A DNA stretch of 64,000 bases from Vitellaria paradoxa. Its lineage: Eukaryota; Streptophyta; Magnoliopsida; Ericales; Sapotaceae. This document shows, piece after piece, positions 35,409-47,659 of the stretch (its first letter is position 1; every line of letters begins with the position of its first letter). The position numbers were made by a program, and so were the translations under genes. The notes below the pieces were generated by a model. It worked only from the letters and a program-made list of their open reading frames with translations. It was not told where the DNA came from and did no database searches. The stretch covers positions 18,089,894 to 18,153,893 of the forward strand of contig CM034240.1 of the NCBI GenBank assembly GCA_019916065.1, given 5' to 3'.

Positions 35409-36339
35409 AGTTGTGAGCTTAATTACAATTTCCATGAACATCTGTTGCTTCAATGGAGGCATGGATGGGTCAGGTTTGTCTGGGGCTAGTATTGGTTCTC
35501 AAAAAATTTCGAAAATTCAGCTGAATAAAAAGGAAAATGAACATGGTAAGAGTGAAATTGTAACTTGTTTATTTTAGGATTGTATTTATTGTATTGTGTT
35601 GTTGCAAGTCTCCTCAACATTTCTTGCCTGATAAATTAAAGCGTCATCCTGAGAGTTTTCCCATGGGTTATATGAAATAATTTTCCATTCTTAGCTATTC
35701 TCGATTCATGAAATTAAGGAAGTTTCTCCTTACTATTATTTGGTGTCCTGCTAGAAAAATAATTTCTTCTGTGTAGAATTCATATATTTTGTGTTTGGAT
35801 TAAGGATTTGTCAAAGTAATAGGAAAAAGGAGTTTCAAAATTATTTTTGTTATTTAATTTGTGATGAAAAACAAAAGGGAAAAAGTTTGGAATTTGAAAT
35901 TTTGAATAAAATTAAATTAGTAGGCTAGTTTATTGACAAATGAATTTTATTTTAGTATATTTTCTAATCGAGTCGAATAAGAATATGCATTTGGAATTTT
36001 ATTTTATTTTTTTTCGTTCTTTTTTCTTCATTTTTCGTTGTGTTTGTATTTTTTCTTTTTCCTTACCAAATTTTCAACTAAACACATTTGCAGTGAAATT
36101 ATGTTTTGGAGTTTTTTTTTTTTTTTTCGAGTACGGGGGCTTGGCATATATCCACTTGGTATCACTCACTAGTCATGCTTCCGAGTCTAGCAATGTGTTT
36201 GAATGGTTAATTAGGGCAAAACGCAAGTCAGCATTAAGTTCTTTGTAACTTATTCTGAGAAGCCATGAGTTTGACTTTTCTAGGCGTAATATGGTAAGGT
36301 GGATTTTTTTAGCTTATCGAACCGTAATGAGCCTTTAAA

Positions 36340-36500
36340 GGGTGCATTTGGAGTTATCAATGGAGGATAAAACAAGATAAAGTGAGATAAATTGTAGGTT
36401 CGTAATTCTGCAATGAAATAAAAAGCGAATAACTTTGAGTTTTTTAGTGTTTTTTTTACTATTTTTAAAAAATTTTTTATCATTCCAAATAGGGCCCAAG
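36340..36500. mobile_element. MITE, family of 3781-3928, reverse orientation
   Basis: It reads GGTGCATTTGGAGTTAT at the left and ATCATTCCAAATAGGGCCC at the right. The interior AGATAAATTGTAGGTTCGTAATTCTGCA is an inverted form of the ACGAATTTATAATTTATCT core. Confidence 0.5.
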
Positions 36501-37467
36501 TGTGGTGTTGAATTTTTGTCGTTAGCAAGTTTGTGAATTTTTGTTATTTGTGCTGAGGAGTGGATGTTTATTATGATATCGACCAAGTGAGAGATTTTCT
36601 GTTAAAGTTGATGAGAAAGGTTTCCTAACTAGCCAGTCTTGAAAAAGATGAAGTTGGGGAACCTTATTTTGGAGGTGTGAGTGCTTGTTTCTTAAGTCCT
36701 AATTAGTTGGGATTGGGATTTGATTTTTCCTTGAAATCAAAAGGCTTATGATTTCCTTTCACAAGAGAGCTCCAAAATGGTTAAATTGGATTAGACACTT
36801 ATGCCTAATTTGGATAGATAAGACTTTCAGATGAATGATTCTAATTTTAAATTTTTACAAAAATACAAGCTTATAGGTTGATTAGAACTATTTTACAAGG
36901 ATTTTATCAAAGAATTGTTAGTTTAGGTGGAAAATTAATGTATACATTTGGGTCGTCGTCTTAGGGGTTTAGTTTTTCAAATTAATAAATTCTTTCATGC
37001 TATATTTCGATCAAAAATTTGTCAAGAAAAAAAAAGGGGGGGTAATGTTTCAAAAAAATTTCTATTGTTTGAGTTGTAGAGAAAAATGAAAAAGAAAGTA
37101 GATTAGATTTGAGGAATTAAAAATAATTAAATTAGAAAAATTAATATATTAATGAATGCTTTTGATTTTATTATTTTTTTTAATCCATTCAAATGAAAGA
37201 ATTTGAGGTAGAGTCAGTGCATTTACGCACTGGTGTATGTCCAGTGCTTTCTTTAATTGGTTATTACATGTAGAAATTAATGTAAATTGTTCAAATCACT
37301 AGAGTCTTTAGATCATTATTTCTTGATTTAAACATCAAAAGTTAGAAAGTGCACAGATTGTGCACCGGTGCGTAAATGCACCAGTGCTACCCCAAATCCC
37401 AAATAAGGACGTGTTTGATTTTTTTTTTTTATTTACATTCACTGTTTTCTTTTTCTTTTTTTTTCCC

Positions 37468-37616
37468 TCACCAAGACTCTATTTAGAGTGTTGAAAAACA
37501 CTGAGAAACACTAAAAATTTCTAAAAATAAAATTTTTATTTTTTATCTCACTACATAAATTACGAATTTACAATTTTTATTAAATTTTATCACTTTTTGT
37601 GACTCCAAACGCTTCT
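37468..37616. mobile_element. MITE, family of 3781-3928
   Basis: It has ACTCTATTTAGAGTG at the left and TGACTCCAAACGCTTC at the right, with TAAATTACGAATTTACAA in the middle. The copy is degenerate. Confidence 0.45.
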
Positions 37617-38464
37617 TAAATCTTCACTCTAGTAAAAGATTTGTGGAGGAAAAAATGAAGGGGAAATATAGAAAAGGAAAATGAAACGAATAATGTATAT
37701 TTGAATTTAATTTATTTTTTTGGAATTGTTAAAAAAATGAGAAAAAATAAATATTTGTTGAAAAAATAATTTATTATTTAATTAGTTGTAATTTCCCATA
37801 TAATTAAAAAAAAATGGCTCGTATTCATGAATCATCTTTTAAGGCTGAGATGCATAAATAATTTTTTCTCGATAATTTGTATTCGGCGTCACTTTACTTC
37901 TTTACATTCCAATTGTATAACAATCAAACTCTTATATAAGGACGAAACTTCCTTAAGGCCGAAAGGGACTATGACTCTTTCTTAAATTTTGAAAAATGTC
38001 ACCTGTACAAATAAATTTTTAATTACAAAAAAAAGTTATACTATAATTTAGTCTTTTAAAATTTTAAAAAATAGTTGATCTTAATCAGAAAATACCACAA
38101 GTACATATAAATTTTTGAATTAAGAAAATTTAAACTATAGAACTTAACTTCCTTAAAATTTAACTATTTTTTTCAATTGTTGTATACAATCCAAATTTAA
38201 AAGTCAATCTATGCATATACATTATATTTTGTTTACTAAATATAATTTATAATATTAATTATAATTTTTTTCTAGACCTAAATTCAACCAAAAAAAAAAA
38301 AAAAATTAACTCCTCCGAACCAAAAATTTTGAATTTGTCCATGTCCTTATAGTTATAATAATAAAATCCCTACATTTGGAAATGTGTTAAAACCAATAAG
38401 GTGAAGAAATTAGATACATTGATCCTCGTGGGAATGAATTAGCATCTACTCTATAATCTATATA

Positions 38465-38632
38465 GGCTCTGTTTGGAGTTAAACAAAATAAAATAAAATT
38501 TTACAAATTTCTACAAACACGAATTACGAGATAATAAAATTTAAATTTTTTTCTTACTGCACGAATTACGAGATATTTACTTTTACAATTTTATTTTATT
38601 TTATACACTTTTATACAACTCCAAACACACCC
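38465..38632. mobile_element. MITE, close copy of 4691-4859
   Basis: It runs from GGCTCTGTTTGGAGTT to CTCCAAACACACCC and carries both ACGAATTACGAGA blocks. ATA flanks both ends. Confidence 0.65.
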
Positions 38633-39060
38633 ATACTCTAGCTATATAAGCCAAAAATATTTCAAATATCGAATTTAAAATTACCAAAAAATTAAGAATG
38701 TGAGAAGATGACGTGGCATAAACTGCCATATGCATTCTCCTTTTCTTTCAATTTCATTGTACTCGTTACATCAAATTTAAAAAAAAAAAAAAAAATTACG
38801 AACTCTCCGCATCATAATTAGCTAAATCCATTCTTAAAATATGAAAAAGCTTAATTAATTGACGTCGTTCATTTCCTAAGTAAAAGTTACTTAAAACTCT
38901 CAACACATTCTAGTCGCGAACTAGATGCACTCCCATCATTGAAGAACACACTCGGAATTTAAGATTACTTACGATTGAATAGGTTGAGTTATAAAAATTT
39001 AAGATGAATTAAATTTAAAATAAAAAATTGAACTTAAAATTTTTTTAAGTTAGACTATAA

Positions 39061-39395
39061 GCTCGTTTGGAGGTTTAAAAAAATGTAAAAATGTATCAAA
39101 ATTTTATAATTTTTGGTGCATTTGGTGGAATTATAAATTTTTTCACTTTTCTGTTTTGTTACAATAATTTATTCTATAAAAATTTTTACCAAACACATAA
39201 AAATTACCATTTTTCTACTGTGTTACAGTAAAAAGCTTACCAAAAATATAAAAAGTTACCACTTTTCTACTCTGTTACAGTAAAAAGTTTACTAAACACC
39301 TAAAAGTTATAAAAAATTACCAAAAATTACAACTAACAACTTTTAACTAAAAATTACTGAAAAATATTAAAATTTACGCGGCCAAACGTCCCCTA
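39061..39395. mobile_element. inverted-repeat element with three TTACAGTAAAAAG-type blocks
   Basis: The ends GCTCGTTTGGAGG and GCGGCCAAACGTCCCC are a rough inverted pair. Inside, TCTRYTSTGTTACAGTAAAAAG-like motifs repeat at about 39212 and 39268. A weaker match occurs at 39155. Confidence 0.4.
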
Positions 39396-39894
39396 TTTAT
39401 ACTACAGCCTAAGATAGTGCTACGATCGGTCCGCCACTGCTCAAATTGTCTTCCCTTGAAAGGCTTACCATACGTGGATAATTATGGATTCTTTTGGTTT
39501 CCCTTAACATAGAACTCAACAATTACTTTCGAAATACATAAATAAGACTTAGAAATAAATCTTAAATTCTTAAAATTTACAAATACATAAAAATCCATTT
39601 TTTCATTTCTTGCCTTTTATTAATTTCCAACAGTTAATAAATTAACATATTAGAAAACTAAAATTATGATGCAACTAAAATTTTGAAAACAAGTTAAACC
39701 GTTGGAATTCTCTTACAATTTTTTTTTTTAAATAAAAAACCTTGCAATTAATAGACTTTGGAAACCAACTAATGTACCCCTTCATGAGTACTTAATTACC
39801 GATAAATCAAAATAAGTCGGGTTAAAGATATTTAAAAATTTATTCCATTTGTAATCGGATAGAGTTCTTGTTATTTGAAAATTTGAAATAGTTA

Positions 39895-40246
39895 GGTGGC
39901 ATTTGGTTTACTTTTCTATTTTTTATTTTTTATTTTTTATTTTTTATTTTTATTTTATGTTTTTAAATTTTCAAAATAAAAAAATAGAAAATATTTTATT
40001 TTCATTATTTTTAGATTTTTTTTTTATTTTGAGTTAAAAGGCTCAAAATGACTTTTTGTCATTTTTTATTTTATGTGTAAACCTATTTTCTATTTTGTAA
40101 AATAAATTTTGAAAACACAGGTAATCAAATGCGTTTTGTGCTATTTTTCTTATTTCAAAAGAATAAAATAGAAAATGAGTTCAAGACAAAAAATAAAAAA
40201 ATAAAAACAGAAAATAAAAAATTAAAAAAAAACCAAATAAGCCCTT
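39895..40246. mobile_element. inverted-repeat MITE, TTTGGTTTACTTTTCT family
   Basis: It runs from GGTGGCATTTGGTTTACTTT to AAACCAAATAAGCCC. The interior has GACTTTTTGTCATTTTT and TATGTGTAAACCTATTT, as in the other copies. Confidence 0.6.
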
Positions 40247-40715
40247 AAATTTTGTTTTACATATTGAAACCCATTCAAAGATAATATATTCACTCACGCC
40301 TAGAAAGAAACTTTGAAAATCTTACAACTATATGATGTACTAAAAAAAATAAATAAAAAGACAATCGACACAAGAGGTTTTAAAATGTGTTAAAAAAATA
40401 TAATCCACCTGACAAAATCTCCTCTTTAAAATCCGTAAAAATTTAAAATTTTTTTTATATTTTGAAATGTTGCACTAAGTTATTGTTGATAAATTACATA
40501 TTAAACACATAAAATTTAATTAAATAAAAATATTTCATGATATATAAAAAATATTTAAAGTATATTATATATATATATGTATATATATATTTACTTTATA
40601 CGTGCATCCCACTTACAAATGCTAGTGTCTTCGTTTTTGAGGTGAGATAAAGTCGCAATTAGCAGATTACCCGGTGAACAAAATAATCTTGTTCAAGTTA
40701 GTGGGTTAGTGGGCT

Positions 40716-40982
40716 ATGGTTGTGTTGCTGCCCAAATTCTTGGGTGCAAAAGGCGATACCCTCGCCTCCAGGGTCCCCACCCCCTGGCCCGAAGGGAATG
40801 GTGGAGGAGGTAAATCGCGGTACACGGCGGCCTCCTAGACAGGAGGATCAGTACCTGGTACCCACAAGGAGCCACCCCCACAAGAGGGTGAAACTCTCAC
40901 ACTGCAGCTGCCAGGACTCGAACCTGCATCCTTGAGTGTAATCTACTGCCCGAGTACCAACCGTACTACGTCCGCGGGACAT
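40716..40982 (-). mobile_element. tRNA-derived SINE
   Basis: The stretch is GC-rich in an AT-rich setting. On the - strand it begins GTCCCGCGGACGTAGTACGG, has an A-box-like GGTTGGTACTCGGG and, 30-odd nt on, GGTTCGAGTCC, an exact match to the pol III B-box consensus GGTTCGANTCC. The body follows with GGGTACCAGGTACTG and CTAGGAGGCCGCC. The 71-codon + strand frame is a shadow. Confidence 0.65.
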
Positions 40983-43900
40983 TGGTGCCCAAATTCTTAG
41001 GCCGTATAGGAAAATTGAAGCCCCAAAGTTACGTTTAATTAGCTCCCGAATTTGGTAACATGGAAAATAAAAGGAAACAATATGAAAAGAAAATGATTAT
41101 AAGGTAATTTACATTGGTCATATATGAGATTTGATGAAATTATACAAAGTACTTTTAGAATTTTTAAAATTATACTTAATGCCTTACTTTTTAAATTATA
41201 TTACAAATTCCTCCTAATTTTTCCCATTTCTCACAACTAGTGCTTGCTTATGCTTCTTCTAACCATTTTCACCTTTTTGACTATTTGATCATTGATCATA
41301 ACTTTAGAAATATCTTATCACCATTTGAAAGCCAAATTGTGATATTTGAGATGTACAATTAAATTTGACCCGGTTATATAATTAAGCAAGTAAATTTTTA
41401 ATTAAAACTTATCTAAAAATTCTGAAGTGATTAAATTTACCTAAACCATCTTCAAGGTGTCTTAGTGTTGACAATACAGCTCGATATAATTTTTAGTAAA
41501 CTCAGCGAAACTTTTAATGTCGAGATATCTGATTTTTTTTTTATGAGAAAGAGATAGAAAACTAATAAAAAGTGAAAAAAAAAATGTTACTAAGTTCAAA
41601 AGAGAAATTGGTTGCATTTGAAATTTACAAAATTGATTTCAATCATCCAAGAATTTTGCTTTAAAATTAAATGCAATGAAATTGTACGATTTGTCCAAAT
41701 ATCCAATATGAACAATCTTTACAATAATAACACACACTCAGATCCACAAATTTCACTTTGAAAATACATGCTAAGGTTTGTAAATTTAATAACAAAAAAT
41801 AAGCAAACAATCCATAAGAACACTCACGATTATTTACAAGATAAACTCTTTAAACTAAAAGGGAAAAACCACGAATCCTTAACATAGATCAGACTTCCAA
41901 ACTTTCCCAATCAATGCTTCTATTGATACACTTGATTTAGATTTTCTTATCCTTATTTATTAGACACCCACAATGTACATTTTTCATGAAATTTTAACCC
42001 ACTCCAACAATTGTAGAAGCATTCTTTATTAACAAAAGCATTTACAAAATGGGGGCAAGTGAGGTCAATTGACCCCACTGAAAGTAAAATTTTTGTAAGA
42101 AATAATATAAATTTTTTTGGGTAGTTTTGTATTTTTACTCCCATAAAATATATTCCTTAAAACAGATTGTCCCAATACCTCAAACAATTTATAAGTACTA
42201 CTCTTATTTTTATATCAGGCATACTACCCTTACTTGTTAGCTTGATTCAGTGTAACAAAATTCTGGATCCACTACTATCTATCAATCTGATAGACAACCT
42301 TAAATTTGATATTTAAAAGAATAGGATTTTCACCAAAGATATCTGATGAAGAGGCTAATAATTAAGATGGGTTTTTGCCTCTCATGTGTTTTTCCTCTCA
42401 AGTAATTGATAAATTAGGTTGGAAAAAAAATTTAGTGTTTTTAAAATGTTTTTGAGGTATTTACAGAAGAAAGAAGAATGTAAATAACGCTGAGTCGCTG
42501 TTACAGAAAATAGGGGTTAAAATCCTTGTGTGAGTTGCTCACGACGCTTACTAGATGTTTAGCTTTTCTAACAACTAGACCTTGTCGGCAAGTTGCTGGC
42601 GTAACTAAGGTATGGGTTGCTGGTGAAGTCTATTGGAATTTCTGCCATCTGCACAACTTAAATCCCTTAGGCATCTAGCGGGCTGATTTAGAAAAAAGTC
42701 TTGAGAGTGAACTGCCTATGCAGAATATAATCACTTGAAGTTTCATCCATCAAACAATTTAATCTTCAATGAATTCAATCTCCTTCAAACTTGTATTCAG
42801 GAGCACTTGAAGTGATCAAACATTCTTTTGCAAATGTTTGCATGCTTGACACGATAAACCCACGTAACATAAACCCGATGTGATATTTTAACATTACAAA
42901 ATTACAAGTGGATATTTGCTCGAAAATTGTCAATAAAATATTTCTATACAAAATACTAACATGTGACAACCTATATTTAGATTAGATGAGATATATAAAA
43001 TGATTTAAAATCATATTTGAGTGAAATTTTAATGACAATAGTAATAAGATTCAATTTTTTTGAACTTTTTTCTTTTTTTTACCTTCACCAAATTCTAACT
43101 CTAAACATAATATTGAGATATTGAATATACTTCTATAATTAATTCATCCATATGTTCATAAATTTAAAGCATGTCATTGTATTAAGGTATGTTTGCATTC
43201 AGTTAACACGCTAAAAATTACAAATATACGAAAGGATACTTTTTAAACATAACATTTGTAAAATTAATTCTCATATAATTTGATCTGGCATCAATACAAA
43301 CATGCATACATATTTGTATGTATTTGTCATAAGTATGTATAGATGAGATAGCTCTTCAAAACTGATAGTATAAAACAAGTTCACAAGCTACAAATTCTAA
43401 CTAGTATCATACAGAACTGATAATAACACATACAAAATTAATGAATATATAGTCTTCCATATATGTATGCTTTAACCATTTGGCAATACATATTTACAAT
43501 GAAGGAATTAGCTAGAGGTTGTGAGCTGTTGCTTGATGGTGCAAAACTTAATTACATATGCCCCCAAAAGTAAACTGCGATTGTGCCAGAAATTTAACTC
43601 ATTACCACTTAACACTTTTTGTCACATGCATGTTTCTTGACATTGCCCAAGCTAGCTAGGGCTGGAACCAGCTAGTTGTTGGCTTGCAGTAATTGCCCCC
43701 ATCTCACACACGTTAAGATGTTCCCCGACAATCTTAACTTTCCAGTCGTTATATTTCGTGAGACAAACCTCTTAGTAGGTGTGACCAAAAGGGCGGCTTG
43801 ACTTTAGCGTTTGCCGCTTAAAAATAATAAATTTATAAAAAATTATTTTAATTACTACCTCTATTATTGTCATATTATTCTGACCTAATCTTTAGTATAT

Positions 43901-44390
43901 ATATATTTTTGGTTTAATAACATTTTTTTCATGTGAAATTCATAATGAAACTCATAAAATTAATAGTTAAAATTGGACGCTGTGCTTAGCATATATATTC
44001 ATATTTGTATTAATAAATAGGAAGAGAAAATTTTAGTGTATCTTTCAAATCTCCAAGTTCTCTAACTTCCAATTTTATTTTATTTATTTATTTATTTTTG
44101 GGTTCATAAATATTATTGATTATACCATAAACAAGGATATATCGTTTATAAGGAATGTTAAATACGAATAGAAGGAGAAAATTAAAAAAAAAAAAAAAAA
44201 AGGAAGAAGAAGAAGAAGAAGAAGAATGGGTAAAATAACACAAAAGACAAAAGGAGGAATGAAATAAGGGATGAAAGAAAAAAAAAAAAAAATTGTGTGT
44301 GTGTGTGTATTCTGGCAAAAGCAACAAAACCCTAAAGCTAAGTTTGTCTGAATTTGCCAAGTTGATCCCAGTTCTGAAGGACCTTTGGAT
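40983..44390. other. AT-rich intergenic region
   Basis: No gene was recognised. 42480-42720 is less AT-rich, with a GAGTTGCTCACGACGC segment. The stretch 43540-43800 is high-complexity unique sequence lying downstream of the microRNA hairpin in its - strand sense, so it could be part of that primary transcript. (GAA)n lies at about 44206-44226. Confidence 0.4.
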
Positions 44391-44454
44391 TAAATGATTA
44401 CTGTACCTGGGTTTAGTTTATCTTCTCCCATGAATATTCAAATACAGGCACAAA

Positions 44455-44690
44455 TTAAAATGAGAGAGAGAGAGAGAGAGAAGGAAACCCTTCAGTCCAA
44501 GAGAAGACAGCCATAACCGAGCTCGGCTCCTGCATCGTTGGATCAGAAACACATCCCTCATCGATTCATCACTTAATTAGTTTGATATGCTCGTGAACCA
44601 ACGAGTCAGCAGCAGAGATCGGCCCCCGGACCTGTCTTGGTTAGACTGAAGAGCCTCCTCCTCATCCTCCCTCTCCCTCTCTCTCTCTCT

Positions 44691-44735
<45 letters not shown>

Positions 44736-44740
44736 AGATA
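44455..44740 (-). ncRNA. MIR319: MIR319-type microRNA precursor
   Basis: The - strand folds into a long hairpin. The 5' arm GGCTCTTCAGTCTAACC (plus positions about 44638-44654) pairs with the 3' arm TTGGACTGAAGGG (44488-44500). AAGACAG pairs with CTGTCTT just above. A second duplex nearer the loop pairs CTGCTGACTCGTTGG (about 44598-44613) with CCAACGATGCAG (44530-44541). This is the MIR159/319 layout: a foldback of roughly 180 nt, mature strand at the base of the 3' arm and a second conserved duplex. The CTGACTCGTT and CTGAT-CAACGATGCAGGAG blocks resemble that second duplex in known MIR319 genes. The (CT)n/(GA)n tracts on both sides extend the stem. In the known family, miR319 represses CIN-type TCP genes in leaves and flowers. 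The family call is firm on structure. Whether this copy is expressed is unknown. Confidence 0.72.
44480..44500 (-). ncRNA. candidate mature miR319-like strand
   Basis: On the - strand the 21 nt at the 3' arm begin TTGGACTGAAGGG, identical to the first 13 nt of canonical miR319. They then continue TTTCCTTC, whereas the usual family ending is AGCTCCC(T). The boundaries are inferred by alignment to the family. Confidence 0.6.
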
Positions 44741-44889
44741 GAGATGGGGATGAAGAAGAAGAGTGAGTCACAAGCTCCTTTTATGGACAAGCAAAGTCAG
44801 TAACCGTCCCACAATTCTCGCAAGGTTTGGAGGGAAACTTTGGTAATCTTTTACTTCTCACTGCCAGCAAGATCAAATCACAGATACCT

Positions 44890-44892
<3 letters not shown>

Positions 44893-44942
<50 letters not shown>
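44893..44942 (-). promoter_or_regulatory. (CT)n(TA)n tract, possible core promoter of the microRNA gene
   Basis: A (TA)n run at about 44927-44942 is followed, on the - strand, by a (GA)n run and lies about 190 bp upstream of the hairpin base. It could act as a TATA element with a GA-rich leader. It may be only a microsatellite. Confidence 0.3.
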
Positions 44943-44959
44943 GTTACTATTACACAAGG

Positions 44960-47659
44960 AAACAAACCATTGTGGTGTTACATTTTTCTTGAACCTAGCT
45001 ACTTCACAATTTTGATCTTCAAAAATGACATTTTAACTTCTGATGGCTGTTCCAATAAATTAAAATTCTGAAATACAAAGCGGATATTCTACTTTAATTA
45101 GCAAGGAAAGAATAAGAATCCGAAAAAAACAATGAGAAGGAGAATGGTTAAAAAAAATCGGAAAGAAACACACAAGGAATATGCGTGCAATCATCCTAGT
45201 CAATGTTTAAAAAAATTAATAAAAAAATATTTAAAATTAATAATATGATATATATCTATATATATATATCTATCGTGATCATCTGTTTGTTAGTCAAATT
45301 CAAGTGTCAAACACACATGCATGGAATTCACCATTAATTTGAACAATCACAATACTATACTCCTCAATCCAATTGTGCGTCTAACATGGAATTACAACTT
45401 TGGAGATGCTTGGAAGTAAAATCTTTAGCATAAGAATTACTGATTTTTAATTCTCAAGTATTTCTCAAACTGTTAATTTTTGTTACTTTTCAAATCAATT
45501 ATAATAATTTCTTAACTCAAAAGTTATCAAAAATTATTAAAAATTATCAAAAGTTATTAAAATTTTGTTAAAATTACCAAAAATTTCTTTAAAGACCCAA
45601 AAATTATTAAAAATTATTAAAATTACTACTTAATTCACCAAATATATAAAAAATTACGACTAACAACTTTTAACCAAAAAAAATCAAAAGTTAATTAATA
45701 AGATTTATATCTTCAAACGCTTTCTTTATTTATTTAATTTGGGTTCAGGAATTATATTATAACAAAATTAATAGTTGTGATTAACTAATTTGTTACAATA
45801 TTTATAAAGTAATTAATTGCAAAAGTTAGACTTGTTTTAAAAACCATCCAACCCTTCAATCCAAAGGAGGCTTATATTACACATACACAATATAAGCACA
45901 CACACCCGCGAAATAGTTGGCATATTGTACTTCCGTACGTGTTTCAGCTAGACATGATGGTGATGATGCATGTATCCCATTGCTTCATTTTATTATATAT
46001 AACCCATAAATAGTTCCATTCAGGAACAAATTCAAAATTTATAATAGATGAAGGCAAAATTAAAACTTTAAATAAATAAGAATAAAAGTTTAATAATAAT
46101 AAAATAAAAATAAACTTTATTGGTAAACAAAAACAAAATCAATAATCTTTTATGTAATTTTTTTAAATATGTTGGGCAATTGTTTTCACTGACTTTTACT
46201 TGATCCGCCATGTTATCCCAACTAAATTCCTATTTTTATGTGATTTCTAATATAATTTATAATCAGAAATTGGATTTCTTTATGAAGCAATAATTAAGGT
46301 ACCTGTGATAAATTAACAAGATGAAAGAAAAAAATAGTGATGGGTTTTGAAGGGGTTATTTACAAAAATTTTTAGGTGTTAAGAAAAAAAAAAAGGAAGG
46401 GTATAGGGACAGGGATTTAAAATTATTTCTTTTGTTTAGTTTATAATGGAAAATGAAAGGGAAAAAAAAGGAATTAGAGAAATTAAAAATAAATGAATTA
46501 GAAAATTAATTTATTGATATGTATCTTTTATTTTTATATATTTTTAATCCACAAAAGTAAGATTTTGGATATAGAATTTTGTATTTCCTTTCTCCTTTCT
46601 TTTCTATTTTTCCAGCCATCTCCAAATCCGCAATCCAAACACATCCTTAAAGTAATTCTCCTCTTTTTTTTTTAATACTTTTCCAACCTAAATTCATTTA
46701 TTTATTTATTAATATTTTAGTCTATTTTTGACATTTTGTTTTCAAAAAGATCAAAAAGAAAATCAGAGAACTCAAAAAAAAAAATTTCTTGAACCCGAAT
46801 AAATTGATAGAAAATGAATAAAACTTTAACGTATAATTAATTATTATAACTGAAACAACAGTTGCTAGTGCAAGCAATGTGAGCATCAGCAAAGCAAATT
46901 GAATGCATGTGTAAATGCGTGTGTAATTGAATCCAATCAGCAATTTTGCTTTAAAATTAGGTTGGGTTGGTTTTTATATGTTTGAATTTAATGTGGTGTT
47001 AACTATAGAAAAAAAAATTACATCAAAACAATTTATTTAATTTAGATAGAAATTTGATTATGAATTTTTAAATAGTTTAAATTAAATGATTAATTTTGAA
47101 ATAATCACAAAAAAATAATTATTTGAAATTCTTTATAATAGGGACTCCCCATTTAGTGAAGTAATTGCACTGCTAGTTTAATATTTGATTAATCTTTGAA
47201 TTAGTGTTTCACTAGACAATTCTTTTTAGACTAATTATTTTTAAAATAGATATAACATTTGATCTTGTTCTTGTCTTTGATGTAAATTTCAAGTGTTTTC
47301 TCGGGGTAACTAAGGATGTTCCGGGTAATTTGCACATATCTTAATAAATTTCTAGGGTTCTGAAGGCAATGACTAAATAAATCTTTCAGGACCGTGAGAA
47401 AACTCGAATTAGTAATTACTAAAAAGTAAACTTAATGTCTTATCAACTGATCGTGAATTTCAAGTTTAAACAGATTAATTGCGTGATTAAAGAGCTGCTA
47501 GGAACTTATTTGAATGCTTTGAGGAAGAAATGGAAACAAGCCAAATCAAAGAGAATTCAATTTGGATCAAGAAAACGCCAAGATTGCACAAGGGAACAGC
47601 ACAGTATTTAGACGCGTGTTTCACATTCGGACAGCAGCAATTGTTGAAGTAAGCGTTGA
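44960..47659. other. AT-rich intergenic region
   Basis: No gene was recognised. There is a (TA) and TATC run at about 45244-45275. 45480-45715 holds many TTACCAAAAATTA/AAAATTATTAAAA repeats like those of the 39061 element. All open frames are short and low in complexity. Confidence 0.45.

Larger units (their letters stand above)
35409..40700. other. AT-rich intergenic region with MITEs
   Basis: It starts with the PEX3 3' UTR (up to about 35.6 kb). After that I see no gene. Homopolymer A/T runs are frequent. A possible decayed SINE head lies at about 36200-36290. Open frames at 35940-36586 are low-complexity or MITE shadows. Confidence 0.5.

Noticed and set aside
35200..35577. 125-codon frame overlapping PEX3 exon 6
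   Set aside because: It is the +1 frame of a clearly conserved exon and starts inside it.
36200..36290. Possible SINE head (TGGTTAATTAGGGC, then GAGTTTGACTTTTC)
   Set aside because: The B box is too degraded and no ends or tail could be found.
43707..43733. GTTAAGAT...ATCTTAAC small hairpin
   Set aside because: An 8-bp stem is expected by chance in 64 kb of AT-rich DNA; no other support.
44744..44803. Short + strand frame MGMKKKSESQ... after the CT tract
   Set aside because: Only 19 codons and without relatives; it lies in the leader side of the - strand microRNA locus.
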